Source of the DNA: Phytopseudomonas straminea
Lineage (GTDB): Bacteria > Pseudomonadota > Gammaproteobacteria > Pseudomonadales > Pseudomonadaceae
Assembly: GCF_900112645.1 (NCBI RefSeq)
Contig: NZ_FOMO01000008.1
Location: forward strand, 1-64,000
Length of the DNA stretch: 64,000 nucleotides
Direction: 5' to 3'
This document shows, in pieces, positions 55,433 to 63,978 of the stretch (positions are counted from its first letter, which is position 1; every line of letters starts with the position of its first letter). Made by a program: the position numbers and the translations under genes. The notes under the pieces were generated by a model, which saw only the letters and a program-made list of their open reading frames with translations, made no database searches and was not told the origin of the DNA.

Positions 55433-56353
55433 TTATCTGCCTGCAGGCCAGCCCGCTTCAGCGGGGCCTGGATGGCCACCCAGATGGCCGAGCAGGCTGC
55501 GCATCGGCATCGACAACTCGCTCCAATCCCTGAAGCACAGGCACAGCTCGCGCCGGGCCCAGGCGTCGCTCAGGGCGATCACCCTGAGGCCATGGCGGCG
55601 CCTGTGCAGCCGGGCGATGCCTAGGGGCAGGATGCCGAGGCCGATGCCATGGGCGACCATCTGGCAAAGCGCCTCGAAACTGTTCATGCGAATGCGCACA
55701 TCCAGTGGCCGACCGGCCACCCGTGCGTGCTCGTTGATGTGATCCTGCAGCGCACTGCCCTGGGCCAACCCCACGAACGCTTCGCCGAGCACCTCGGCGA
55801 ACGCCAGGCTGCGGCGATCGGCCAGCGGGTGATGGGGCGCGGCGACCAGTACCAGATGGTCACTGGCCACCGGCTGCAGGTGCAGGCCTTCGGCACTGAC
55901 GGCGCTGGACACGATGCCCGCCTCGGCCAGGCCGCTGGCCACGTTGCGCACGATATCCACACTGGTGCGCTCCTTGAGTTCGATGCGCAGGCGCGGCCGC
56001 TCGGCCAGCCACGGCGCCAGCAGGTTGGGCAGGAACACCGTCAGCGCGGCGGTATTGGCGTACAGATGGAGGGTGCCTCGGGCGCCGGCTGCGTAGTCCA
56101 GCAGCTCACCCTTCAAGGTGTCCTGCTGGCGCAGTATCAGCCGTGCATGATGGGCCAGCGCCTCACCAGCCTCGGTGGTGGTCACGCCGCGGGCGCGGCG
56201 CTCCAGCAGGGCTACTCCGACGGCACGTTCCATCTTGCGCAGCCGTTCGCTGGCGGAGGCCAGTGCGAGGTTCGCCCGCTGCGCACCCGCGGTAATGCTG
56301 CCGGCATCGGCGATGCACAGGAACAGCTGCAAATCTGCCAGATCGAGTCGCAT
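55433..56353 (-). CDS. LysR-family transcriptional regulator
   Basis: 306 residues with a LysR HTH (about 4-62, ADLQLFLCIADAGSITAGAQ start) and substrate-binding domain. HARLILRQQ and RGTLHLYANTAA are typical of the CysB/LysR core. It is divergent from the TSUP exporter gene (110 bp gap), the usual arrangement for a LysR regulator and its transport target. The extended proline/glycine-rich C-terminus (GGHPGPAEAGWPAGR) looks unstructured. Confidence 0.9.
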   Translation of the reverse strand: MRLDLADLQLFLCIADAGSITAGAQRANLALASASERLRKMERAVGVALLERRARGVTTTEAGEALAHHARLILRQQDTLKGELLDYAAGARGTLHLYANTAALTVFLPNLLAPWLAERPRLRIELKERTSVDIVRNVASGLAEAGIVSSAVSAEGLHLQPVASDHLVLVAAPHHPLADRRSLAFAEVLGEAFVGLAQGSALQDHINEHARVAGRPLDVRIRMNSFEALCQMVAHGIGLGILPLGIARLHRRRHGLRVIALSDAWARRELCLCFRDWSELSMPMRSLLGHLGGHPGPAEAGWPAGR

Positions 56354-56463
56354 CGGAGCCTCTCTGCCTCTGGTTTTGCCGAAGGCTGCACTGAGTTTTC
56401 CGCATTGTGCCGAGTCCCCTGAGCGGCTTCAATTGCACAGGTCACTCAATCGAGCCTTGCCCC

Positions 56464-57210
56464 ATGCACGACGCCACCTTCTACTTGCTGTTTCTGCTCG
56501 GCACCTTTCTCGCCGCCGGGCTGGTCAAGGGCGTGACAGGCATGGGCCTGCCGACCGTGGCCATGGGGTTACTGGGTACCGTGATGGCGCCTGCGGCAGC
56601 AGCGGCGATCCTGGTCGTGCCGTCTTTCGTGACCAACCTCTGGCAACTGTTCAGCGGCCCTGCACTGGCGCCACTGCTGCGCCGGCTGTGGCCGATGATG
56701 CTGTGCATCGTGCTCGGCACGCTGGCCGCTTCGACCTTGCTGGTGGTGGCCACTCCGCTCTGGTCGGGGTTCTGGTTGGGCATCGCGCTGATCGTATACG
56801 CGCTCTACGCTCTGCTCGCACCGGCCTTGCGCGTGTCGGCGCGGCTGGAGCGCTGGTTATCGCCAGTGGTGGGGTTGGCGACGGGTGTGGTGACCGGCGC
56901 GACCGGCGTATTGGTGATGCCGGCGGTGCCCTACCTGGGCTCGCTGAACCTGAGCCGCGACGAGCTGGTGCAGGCGCTGGGCCTGTCCTTCAGCGTGTCC
57001 ACCCTGGCGCTCGCCATCGGCCTCTACTGGCACGGCGCGTTTCAGGTCAGGCAGCTCGGCACGTCAACCGCGGCCATCGTCCCGGCGTTGCTCGGCATGT
57101 GGCTGGGCCAGCGGCTGCGCGCACGGATCAGCCCCGTGCGCTTTCGGCAGTGCTTCATGGCGTTCCTGATCCTGCTCGGCCTGGAACTGGCGGCGCGGCC
57201 GTTGTTCTGA
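56464..57210 (+). CDS. TSUP (TauE/SafE) family membrane exporter
   Basis: 248 residues from ATG 56464. About eight membrane helices in two halves, with the TSUP motifs GLVKGVTGMGLPTVAMGLLG (about 19-38) and GVVTGATGVLVMPAVPYL (about 142-159). Such proteins move sulfite, organosulfonates or organic anions. It is divergent from the LysR gene that probably controls it and convergent with the argD-like gene by 5 bp. Substrate unknown. Confidence 0.9.
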   Translation: MHDATFYLLFLLGTFLAAGLVKGVTGMGLPTVAMGLLGTVMAPAAAAAILVVPSFVTNLWQLFSGPALAPLLRRLWPMMLCIVLGTLAASTLLVVATPLWSGFWLGIALIVYALYALLAPALRVSARLERWLSPVVGLATGVVTGATGVLVMPAVPYLGSLNLSRDELVQALGLSFSVSTLALAIGLYWHGAFQVRQLGTSTAAIVPALLGMWLGQRLRARISPVRFRQCFMAFLILLGLELAARPLF

Positions 57211-57215
57211 GGCGC

Positions 57216-58406
57216 TCATTCGCGAACGTCCTCGGCGCCCTTCAGGGTATCGGCGATGCCCTGCACGATCGCCTCGACGTCCGCCGCACCCACGATCAGG
57301 GGTGGCAAAAGCCGGATGGTCTGGCCCCGTGTCACGTTGATCAGCAAGCCGTGATCGCGAGCGGCCAGCGTGACCAGGTCGGGGATCGGCTTGCGTAGCT
57401 CGATGCCGATCATCAGGCCCAGGCCGCGCACGGCCACCACCGCCGGGTGTCCGCTCAGCGCCTCGCGCAGCCGTTCGAGCAAGTGCAGCCCCTGTTCACG
57501 CGCGTTTTGCACCAGGCCTTGCTGCTCGATGATGTCCACCACCGTACAGGCTGCGCGGCAGGCCAGCGGGTTGCCGCCAAAGGTGCTGCCATGGCTGCCG
57601 GGCGTGAACAGATCGGCGGCGCCAGCCTTGGCCAGGCAGGCGCCGATGGGCACGCCGTTGCCCAGGCCTTTTGCCAGGGTCATGACGTCGGGCACGATGC
57701 CTTCATGCTGAAAGGCGAACCATTGCCCGGTACGCCCCATGCCGGTCTGGATTTCATCGAGCATCAGCAACCAGTTGCGCCGCGTGCAGTGCTCGCGCAG
57801 CGCTTGCAGATAGCCCTTTGGTGCCACCTGTACACCGCCCTCGCCCTGCACCGGCTCGACCAGCACGGCAGCGATGCGCTGGCCATGCTGTGCACAGATG
57901 CGCTCGAAGGCAGGCAGGTCGCCGAATGGCGCCTTGACGAAATCTCCCGGCAAGGCGCCATACGCCAACCGCACGGCTGGGCCATCGCTGGCAGCCAGGG
58001 TCCCCAGGGTGCGCCCGTGAAAGGCGTTTTCCATGACCACCACCAGCGGCTGCTCGATACCTTTGCGCCATCCATGCAGACGCGCCAGCTTGAGGGCAGT
58101 CTCGTTGGCTTCCGCCCCGGAGTTGTTGAAAAACGCGCGGTCCAGGCCGCACAGGCGAGTGAGCTTCTGCGCCAGGCGTTGCTGCCAATCGATGCTGTAC
58201 AGATTGGAGGTATGCAGCAACAGGCCGGCCTGTTCACTGATGGCAGCGACCAGCAAGGGATGGCAATGGCCGACATTGGTCACCGCCACGCCAGCCACGG
58301 CATCCAGATACTCGCGACCGGCCTGATCCCAGAGTCGCGCGCCCAGGCCACGGACAAAACTCAGAGCCAGGGGCTTGTAGGTGGACATCAGGCAGTCGGT
58401 GGTCAT
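57216..58406 (-). CDS. Class III aminotransferase, acetylornithine aminotransferase-like
   Basis: 396 residues. The family pattern is complete: NSGAEANETALKLAR (near 95-109), AFHGRTLGTLAAS, EPVQGEGGV, DEIQTGMGRTG, the PLP lysine in TLAKGLGNG (about 243) and GSHGSTFGGNPLACRAA. It closely resembles ArgD/AstC, which move the amino group between acetylornithine or succinylornithine and 2-oxoglutarate. No other arginine gene is near, so it may be a catabolic paralogue. GGAG lies nine bases before the ATG. Confidence 0.88.
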   Translation of the reverse strand: MTTDCLMSTYKPLALSFVRGLGARLWDQAGREYLDAVAGVAVTNVGHCHPLLVAAISEQAGLLLHTSNLYSIDWQQRLAQKLTRLCGLDRAFFNNSGAEANETALKLARLHGWRKGIEQPLVVVMENAFHGRTLGTLAASDGPAVRLAYGALPGDFVKAPFGDLPAFERICAQHGQRIAAVLVEPVQGEGGVQVAPKGYLQALREHCTRRNWLLMLDEIQTGMGRTGQWFAFQHEGIVPDVMTLAKGLGNGVPIGACLAKAGAADLFTPGSHGSTFGGNPLACRAACTVVDIIEQQGLVQNAREQGLHLLERLREALSGHPAVVAVRGLGLMIGIELRKPIPDLVTLAARDHGLLINVTRGQTIRLLPPLIVGAADVEAIVQGIADTLKGAEDVRE

Positions 58407-58510
58407 GACGTGAGGCTCCGGAAGTCATCAGGTGTTTTTTGCAGTATCGTTAGCCACCTAGACTGGATAAACGCCGTAATCCTTCAATCATCTTTAACCA
58501 GGGCTTGATA

Positions 58511-59434
58511 ATGGACTTGTTCCAGGCAATGTCGGTGTACGTGAAGGTCGTGGAAACCGGCAGCATGACCGCCGCCGCCCAGGAATGTGAGATCTCCACC
58601 ACCATGGTCGGCAACCACCTGCGGGCGCTGGAGCAACGCCTGGGTGTGAGCCTGCTCAAGCGCACCACCAGGCGCCAGCGCCTGACGGAGTTCGGTACGG
58701 CCTATTACCAGCGCTGCCTGGAAGTGCTCGGGCTGGTGGCCGCCTCCGAACGCCTGGCCGAACAGGCTCAGGACGAGCCTTCAGGCACCTTGCGCATCAC
58801 CGCGCCGCTGACCTTCGGTTCGGAAGTGTTGGCGCCCGCGCTGTGCGAATTCTCGCTGCAGCACCCCAAGGTCAAGCTGGATCTGGTGCTCAGCAACCTG
58901 CGGGTGGACCTGCTCGACAGCGGCTTCGACGCGGCGATTCGCATGGGCAACATGCAGGACAACGCCCGGCTGATCGCAAGGCCCTTGCAGGACTACACCA
59001 TGACCCTCTGCGCCTCGCCGGATTACCTGGCGCGCCGTGGCGTCCCCCGGCAGCCGCAAGACCTGCAAGCGCACAATTGCCTGACCTTTGCCTACCCCGC
59101 CGGCGATGACTGGAGTGGCGTCGACAAACACTGGCGCTTGATGGGGCCGGAAGGTGAAGTCACCGCGGAGATAAGCGGCAGCATGGTGATGAACAGCTCC
59201 GCAGCGCTGTACAGAAGCGCCACAGTAGGCGGCGGCATCGTCATGCTGCCCGATGCCTATGCCGAACAGGATCTGCGTGACGGCCGACTGGTCGCGCTGC
59301 TACCCGACTACCAGTTGCCCAGCAGACCGATGCACCTGATCTACTCGCCCGATCGCTATCAGTTGCCCAAGCTGCGCAGCTTCGTCGACTTTGCGTTGGC
59401 GCGCTGGGGCCAGCAGATCCCGTCAGCGCAATGA
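58511..59434 (+). CDS. LysR-family transcriptional regulator
   Basis: 307 residues from ATG 58511, with the HTH at about 1-60 (MTAAAQECEISTTMVGNHLRAL) and substrate-binding domain. The MDLFQAMSVYVKVVETGS start is typical of the large LysR branch with unknown ligands. It is divergent from the aminotransferase gene across 104 bp and is followed by a repeat element, so the aminotransferase is the best target. Confidence 0.9.
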   Translation: MDLFQAMSVYVKVVETGSMTAAAQECEISTTMVGNHLRALEQRLGVSLLKRTTRRQRLTEFGTAYYQRCLEVLGLVAASERLAEQAQDEPSGTLRITAPLTFGSEVLAPALCEFSLQHPKVKLDLVLSNLRVDLLDSGFDAAIRMGNMQDNARLIARPLQDYTMTLCASPDYLARRGVPRQPQDLQAHNCLTFAYPAGDDWSGVDKHWRLMGPEGEVTAEISGSMVMNSSAALYRSATVGGGIVMLPDAYAEQDLRDGRLVALLPDYQLPSRPMHLIYSPDRYQLPKLRSFVDFALARWGQQIPSAQ

Positions 59435-59454
59435 AACTGGGCCGCTCGTCCCTG

Positions 59455-59667
59455 AGAACCTGTTCATAGTCGTTCACGACTTTGGCAGCTAAGTGGCAGG
59501 AGCGGTCGGTAAATGTGCGGCTTTTGTAAGAGGGGCTTCAGCTCCGAGCTCTTGTTTGCCTTGATAAAAGCTCGGGGCTAAAGCCCCTCCTACGAGGTCG
59601 CCCGATGTCCGCTTCTGCCTTGTAGCAGCCTATTTAATGTCGCCTAAAAAGATCGTGAACAGGTTCT
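59455..59667. repeat. MITE-like element with terminal inverted repeats and internal palindrome
   Basis: AGAACCTGTTCA (59455-59466) and TGAACAGGTTCT (59656-59667) are perfect 12-bp inverted ends of a 213-bp non-coding unit. Inside, 59526-59550 and 59569-59593 form a near-perfect 25-bp hairpin containing AGGGGCTTCAGCTCCGAGCT and AGCTCGGGGCTAAAGCCCCT. Target duplications could not be seen. It fits a small non-autonomous mobile element or REP-type unit between LysR and the aroQ-like gene. Confidence 0.6.
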
Positions 59668-59678
59668 GAGCGGCCAGT

Positions 59679-60119
59679 TCATTCGCCGCGTACTGCCGTC
59701 ACTGCGGTGCGCAAGCCCAAAAGGTAGCTGTCCACGCCAAAGCCGCTGATCTGCCCGCGCACCACGTCGGCGAACACCGAGTGGTGGCGGAAGGCTTCGC
59801 GGGCGTGGATGTTGGACATGTGGATTTCCACCACCGGCACGGTAAGGATCGCCAGCGCGTCGCGGATGCCATAGCTATAGTGAGTCCAGGCCCCGGCGTT
59901 GATCAGCACGGCGTCCGTACCTTCCAGGAAGGCCTGGTGGATGCGTTCGCACATGGCGCCTTCGTAGTTGCTCTGGAAGCTCTCGATTTCCACGGCGAGG
60001 GTTACGGCCAGCTCGCCCAGGCGCGCATCGATTTCGGCCAGGGTGATGGTGCCGTACTGCACCGGGTCACGCTTGCCGAACATGTTGTGGTTGATGCCGT
60101 GCAGCATAAGTACTTTCAT
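59679..60119 (-). CDS. Type II 3-dehydroquinate dehydratase-like protein
   Basis: 146 residues from ATG 60119 (GGGGG upstream), the normal AroQ length. R18 and Y23 (KRDPVQYG), N/EG near 55 (SNYEG), HMSNIHAREAFRHHS and the N-terminal loop give the type II dehydroquinase fold. Two normally fixed motifs differ: the substrate loop NGPNLNLLG reads HGINHNMFG, and NPGAYTHTS reads NAGAWTHYS. It either hydrates/dehydrates 3-dehydroquinate in catabolism or has a related substrate. Last gene of the six-gene operon, 11 bp after aroE. Confidence 0.85.
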   Translation of the reverse strand: MKVLMLHGINHNMFGKRDPVQYGTITLAEIDARLGELAVTLAVEIESFQSNYEGAMCERIHQAFLEGTDAVLINAGAWTHYSYGIRDALAILTVPVVEIHMSNIHAREAFRHHSVFADVVRGQISGFGVDSYLLGLRTAVTAVRGE

Positions 60120-60130
60120 CGTCTGCCCCC

Positions 60131-60949
60131 TCACACCAGCGGCACGGTGAGGCGCTGGATTACCGGCCCGGTTTTAGGGCGCACGCCGCGCCACCACTCG
60201 AAGGCTTCGGCCGCCTGCTCGACGAGCATGCCGACACCGTCCGCCAGGGTGCTTACGCCGGCCTTTTTGGCCACCTGCAAAAACGGCGTCAGCCCCTTGC
60301 CGTAGGCCAGCTCATAGGCCAGCGCCGCGTTGGCGAACACCGATTCCGGCACCGGCGGCAACTCGCCGATGAGGCTGGCCGAAGTGGCGTTGATGACCAG
60401 GTCGAACGACTGCCCGGCCAGCTCTTCATAGGTGCTGAGCAGCAGGCGCGGATCATTCACTTCGCTTTCCAACACCCGCGCCTTGGCCATGTCGCGGTTG
60501 GCCAGCACCAGGCGCGCCGGGCCGGCGCCCAGAAACGGCAGCAAGGCGCCGCGCACTGCACCACCCGCACCGAGCAGCAGCACCCGGCGCCCAGCCAGCG
60601 GCTGGCCGAGGTTGTGCTCGATATCGCGCAGCAGGCCAACGCCATCGAAGTTCTCGGCCAGCACCGCATCGCCCTCGAACTTGAAGGCGTTGGCGGCACG
60701 CGCCAGGCGCGCCCGCTCGCTGGGCTGGGTGGCCAGCTCGAAGGCCTGCAGCTTGAACGGCGCGGTGATGTTCATGCCGAGCCCGCCCTTGGCCTTGAAA
60801 CGCGCCACGTCACCGGCGAAGTCGCTGGTCGAACCTTCGATGGCGGTGTACGCGATCTGCTGCCCGCAACTCTCGGCGAACAGCCCGTGAATCAGCGGCG
60901 ACTTGGTGTGACCGATGGGGTTACCGATCACAGCGTATTGGTCTGTCAT
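60131..60949 (-). CDS. Shikimate dehydrogenase-like protein
   Basis: 272 residues. The AroE fold is complete: substrate loop GHTKSPLIH (13-21), catalytic K66 (NITAPFK) and D102 (ENFDGVGL), and NADPH loop GAGGAVRG (127-134). The usual NVTVPFK is NITAPFK here. AroE reduces 3-dehydroshikimate to shikimate, but its place beside an altered AroQ and a CoA-transferase suggests a catabolic or dedicated role, not aromatic biosynthesis. Its start overlaps the CoA-transferase stop by 4 nt. Confidence 0.9.
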   Translation of the reverse strand: MTDQYAVIGNPIGHTKSPLIHGLFAESCGQQIAYTAIEGSTSDFAGDVARFKAKGGLGMNITAPFKLQAFELATQPSERARLARAANAFKFEGDAVLAENFDGVGLLRDIEHNLGQPLAGRRVLLLGAGGAVRGALLPFLGAGPARLVLANRDMAKARVLESEVNDPRLLLSTYEELAGQSFDLVINATSASLIGELPPVPESVFANAALAYELAYGKGLTPFLQVAKKAGVSTLADGVGMLVEQAAEAFEWWRGVRPKTGPVIQRLTVPLV

Positions 60950-62178
60950 GCTTTGTCTCCATGGCTGTACAACACACCGTCGGCCTGCAGCTGAGTGATT
61001 TCCTCGAGGCTGAAGCCCAGCTGAGCGGCGACCTGTGCGTTGTGTTCACCCAGGTCCGGCGCGACGCGGGTGACCGTGGTATCGCAATCGGAAAAACGGA
61101 ACGGCAGGTTCGGCAATTTCAGGGTGCCGTAACGCGGGTGCTGCTGCTCCATGATCATGCCGCGCGCCTGGATCTGCGGGTCGTTGACCACTTCGTCGAT
61201 GCGCTGCACCTTGGCGCTCGGCACGTCCACCTCGTCGAGCAGCGACAGCAGGCGGGCCACCGGGTTGGCACCGACCCAGCGACGCACGACGGCGAGGATT
61301 TCCTCTCGGTGTTCGTTGCGCCCGTTGAGCGTGTGGAAGCGCGTGTCGCCGCTGAACCCGGCAACGCCAGCGTCGGCCTCGACCAGGGCGGCGAAGCGCT
61401 TCCAGGAATCGTCGACCTGGGCAGCGATCACCAGGTCGCCATCGGCGGCGCGGAATACGCCGTAGAGCGTCGAGGTCGGCATGTCATGGCCGGTCTGCTG
61501 CGGCAGGATTTCCCCGCCGGACAGGGTGTAGCACTGCACCGCATACTCGTGCATCGACACCAGGGTGTCGTACAGCGCCATGTCGATGTGCTGGCCCTTG
61601 CCGCTGTTCACCCGGCCCAGCAGGGCGGCATTGATGGCCGCCACCGCGTGGATGCCGGTGTACATGTCGCCCAGGGAAATGCGCAGCAGCGGCGGCGCTT
61701 CACCGGGCGTGCCGACCATCTGCATGATGCCGCTCTTGGCCTCGGCGATCAGCCCGAAACCCGCCCGATGCGCATCCGGGCCGGTGTGGCCGTAGGCGGA
61801 AATCGAGCAATACACCAGCTTCGGGTTGCGCTCGGCGAGCTCCTTGTAACCCAGGCCGAGCTTGTCCAGCGCGCCAGGGCGATAGTTCTCGATGAACACG
61901 TCGGCGCTGTCGCAGAGCTTCTGCATGAAGGCTTTGCCGCGCGGGTCCTTCATGTTCACGCTGACGCCCTGCTTGCCCATGTTGAGCTGCAGGAAGTAGC
62001 CGCTCTGCTGGTCGTCGAGGATGAAGGAATGCTGCCGGCCAGCGTCGCCGCTGCCCGGCCGCTCGACCTTGATCACCTCGGCGCCCAGGGCCGCCAGGCA
62101 ACGGCCCACATAAGGGCCGGCGAGAAAATGGCTGTAATCGATGACGCGGATGCCTTTGAGCGGCAGCGGCTGGCTCAT
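60946..62178 (-). CDS. Class III CoA-transferase (CaiB/BaiF family)
   Basis: 410 residues, the usual family length. The sequence shows GIRVIDYSHFLAGP at the start, GAEVIKVERPGSGDAGR (33-48), NYRPGALDKLGLGY, and the catalytic aspartate D171 in LGDMYTG. These enzymes move CoA between carboxylic acids (succinate, formate, carnitine or aryl acids). The substrate is not recognisable. Overlaps of 4 nt on both sides show coupling with MaoC and aroE genes. Confidence 0.92.
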   Translation of the reverse strand: MSQPLPLKGIRVIDYSHFLAGPYVGRCLAALGAEVIKVERPGSGDAGRQHSFILDDQQSGYFLQLNMGKQGVSVNMKDPRGKAFMQKLCDSADVFIENYRPGALDKLGLGYKELAERNPKLVYCSISAYGHTGPDAHRAGFGLIAEAKSGIMQMVGTPGEAPPLLRISLGDMYTGIHAVAAINAALLGRVNSGKGQHIDMALYDTLVSMHEYAVQCYTLSGGEILPQQTGHDMPTSTLYGVFRAADGDLVIAAQVDDSWKRFAALVEADAGVAGFSGDTRFHTLNGRNEHREEILAVVRRWVGANPVARLLSLLDEVDVPSAKVQRIDEVVNDPQIQARGMIMEQQHPRYGTLKLPNLPFRFSDCDTTVTRVAPDLGEHNAQVAAQLGFSLEEITQLQADGVLYSHGDKA

Positions 62179-62633
62179 ACGGTGGCCTCCCGGCGCGGCA
62201 CCATCAGGCGGTGTTCACCGCGCTGCACCACCTCGCCTTTCTGGTTGATCAACTCCGAGGGCAGCACCACGATGCCCCAGCCCGGTTTGCTCTTGCTGGC
62301 GCGCATGGAGCCGACGCGCATCTTCACGTGCAGCACGTCGCCGACGCGGATGGGCAGCAGGAAATCCCAGGTCCAGCCCAGCGACATGCCGGGCAGGAAG
62401 CGGTAGTCGCACTGGGTCTTCAGGCCATCGGCGATGGATAGCCCCATCAGCCCGTGGGCGACCAGGCCGCCGAAATGGCTGGCCTTGGCGTATTGCTCAT
62501 CGACGTGCACCGGCGTGTGATCGCCGGTCAGGTCGGCGTAGGCCAGGATGCGTTCCTTGGTCACGGTGTAGCTGGGGGTGATGGCTTCGTCGCCCTCCAG
62601 GGCATCGTCCCAGTACTTCTCGACAATGCTCAT
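62175..62633 (-). CDS. MaoC-like enoyl-CoA hydratase
   Basis: 152 residues of a single hot-dog fold. The R-hydratase motif is ADLTGDHTPVHVDEQYA with D38 and H43, followed by FGGLVAHGLM. Such proteins add water to, or remove it from, CoA thioesters such as mesaconyl- or crotonyl-CoA. Its position immediately before the CoA-transferase gene suggests it acts on the thioester that enzyme makes. Confidence 0.9.
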   Translation of the reverse strand: MSIVEKYWDDALEGDEAITPSYTVTKERILAYADLTGDHTPVHVDEQYAKASHFGGLVAHGLMGLSIADGLKTQCDYRFLPGMSLGWTWDFLLPIRVGDVLHVKMRVGSMRASKSKPGWGIVVLPSELINQKGEVVQRGEHRLMVPRREATV

Positions 62634-63031
62634 GCCGACACCTCCACGCGGGCATTCACCGCCAGGGCTTCGACCACCGCACTGGCCGGCGAAGCCTGGA
62701 TGAATTCCACGGCCAGGCCATCGGGCAAGCGCAGCCAGTTACGCCCTTGCGGCATCGCGGTCACGCCTTCGAACCTCAGGGCAGCGGCCAGCGCCGCTTC
62801 CATGTCCTCGCACATCATGCCAAGGTGGCCCATGCGCCCTTCCGGGCCGGCGAAGCCGGGCTGGCTGATGAACTGCATGCCGCCGAGGGTCCAGTACTGG
62901 GTCGGCGCTTCGAGCGTGCCGTGCACCTCACGCATGGTCATGCCGAACACGTCGTGGAAGAACTTGATGTACCAGTGGATATCACTGACCCAGAAGGCCA
63001 CGTGCTCCAGATAGGCTTTGGGAATACTCAT
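62630..63031 (-). CDS. VOC-family (glyoxalase/dioxygenase fold) protein
   Basis: 133 residues. Paired beta-alpha-beta-beta-beta modules are seen with likely metal ligands H10 (EHVAFWVSD), H69 (GHLGMM) and a glutamate in VEFIQ. Members include glyoxalase I, methylmalonyl-CoA epimerase and extradiol dioxygenases; the short length suggests an epimerase, lyase or isomerase. It overlaps the flanking genes by 4 nt. The function is not settled. Confidence 0.82.
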   Translation of the reverse strand: MSIPKAYLEHVAFWVSDIHWYIKFFHDVFGMTMREVHGTLEAPTQYWTLGGMQFISQPGFAGPEGRMGHLGMMCEDMEAALAAALRFEGVTAMPQGRNWLRLPDGLAVEFIQASPASAVVEALAVNARVEVSA

Positions 63032-63978
63032 CGCTTGGTTTCCTCTTGTTGTTGATCGGCCATTGCCCGTTCGATGCCCTTGATGCAGGCCACCAACGTG
63101 GCGTTGACGGGCGTGGCGATGCCATGGCGCTGGCCGAGCCGCACCACGGCGCCGTTGATGAAATCGATTTCGGTGATCGAGCCCTTTTCCAGACTCTGCA
63201 GCATGGAGGTCTTGAACGAGGCCGGCAGCCCGGCGCTGGCCAGGTTCCAGGCCTGCTCCGGCTCGGTGAGGCTGAGGGTGACACCCGCCGCCTGTGCCAC
63301 GGCGATGGCTTCGGCCACCGCGGCAAGGGCAGTTTCGCGCAGCAGCGGCTCGCTGTAGAGCTGACCGTAGGTGAGCATGGTGATGCCGGTCAGCGCGCCG
63401 GTGGAGACGTTAACCAGCAGCTTGTCCCACATGGTGCCGAGGATATTTTCGCTGACCGTGGTATCCAGGCCGGCGCCACGGAACACCTCGGCGATATGGC
63501 TCACGCGCGCGCTGACCTGGCCATCGAGCTCGCCGATGTAGGTCTGCTTGCCGTCCACACCGCAGCGGATACGCCCGGGCGCCAGCAGCACGCCGCCCAC
63601 GTAGGTCTTGCCGGCGATCACCTTGTCGCGGCCGACCGCTTCGGCGAGTAGATCCTCGTGGCCCAGACCATTTTGCAGCGACATCACCACGGTCTGCGGG
63701 CCGACCAGCGCGCCGGCATCGGCGATGGCGCGGGCGGTGGCGAACGACTTGACCAGCACGATGAGCAGGTCGACAGCACCGACCTCTTCTGCACGCGAAG
63801 TGGCATTGATGCGCACGCTGCGCTCGACGTCGTCTTCGATCACCGCCAGGCCGTTATGCCGGATGGCGTCGATATGTGCGCCAGCGCGGTTGAGCAGCCA
63901 GGTTTCATGGCCGGCCTCGCTGAGCGCGGCGCCAAAGGTGCTGCCCAGCGCACCGGACCCGAGGATGCAGATTTTCAA
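63028..63978 (-). CDS. PanE/ApbA-family ketopantoate reductase-like protein
   Basis: 316 residues starting with TTG 63978 (GGAG nine bases upstream). The NADPH loop is GSGALGSTFG (7-16), the K185-region DKLLVN carries the catalytic lysine, and the C-terminal half has SLEKGSITEIDFINGAVV. PanE reduces 2-ketopantoate, but this family also includes reductases for other 2-keto-acids. It leads the operon; a pantothenate role is unlikely here as other pan genes are absent. The promoter lies at or beyond the window edge. Confidence 0.88.
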   Translation of the reverse strand: MKICILGSGALGSTFGAALSEAGHETWLLNRAGAHIDAIRHNGLAVIEDDVERSVRINATSRAEEVGAVDLLIVLVKSFATARAIADAGALVGPQTVVMSLQNGLGHEDLLAEAVGRDKVIAGKTYVGGVLLAPGRIRCGVDGKQTYIGELDGQVSARVSHIAEVFRGAGLDTTVSENILGTMWDKLLVNVSTGALTGITMLTYGQLYSEPLLRETALAAVAEAIAVAQAAGVTLSLTEPEQAWNLASAGLPASFKTSMLQSLEKGSITEIDFINGAVVRLGQRHGIATPVNATLVACIKGIERAMADQQQEETKR

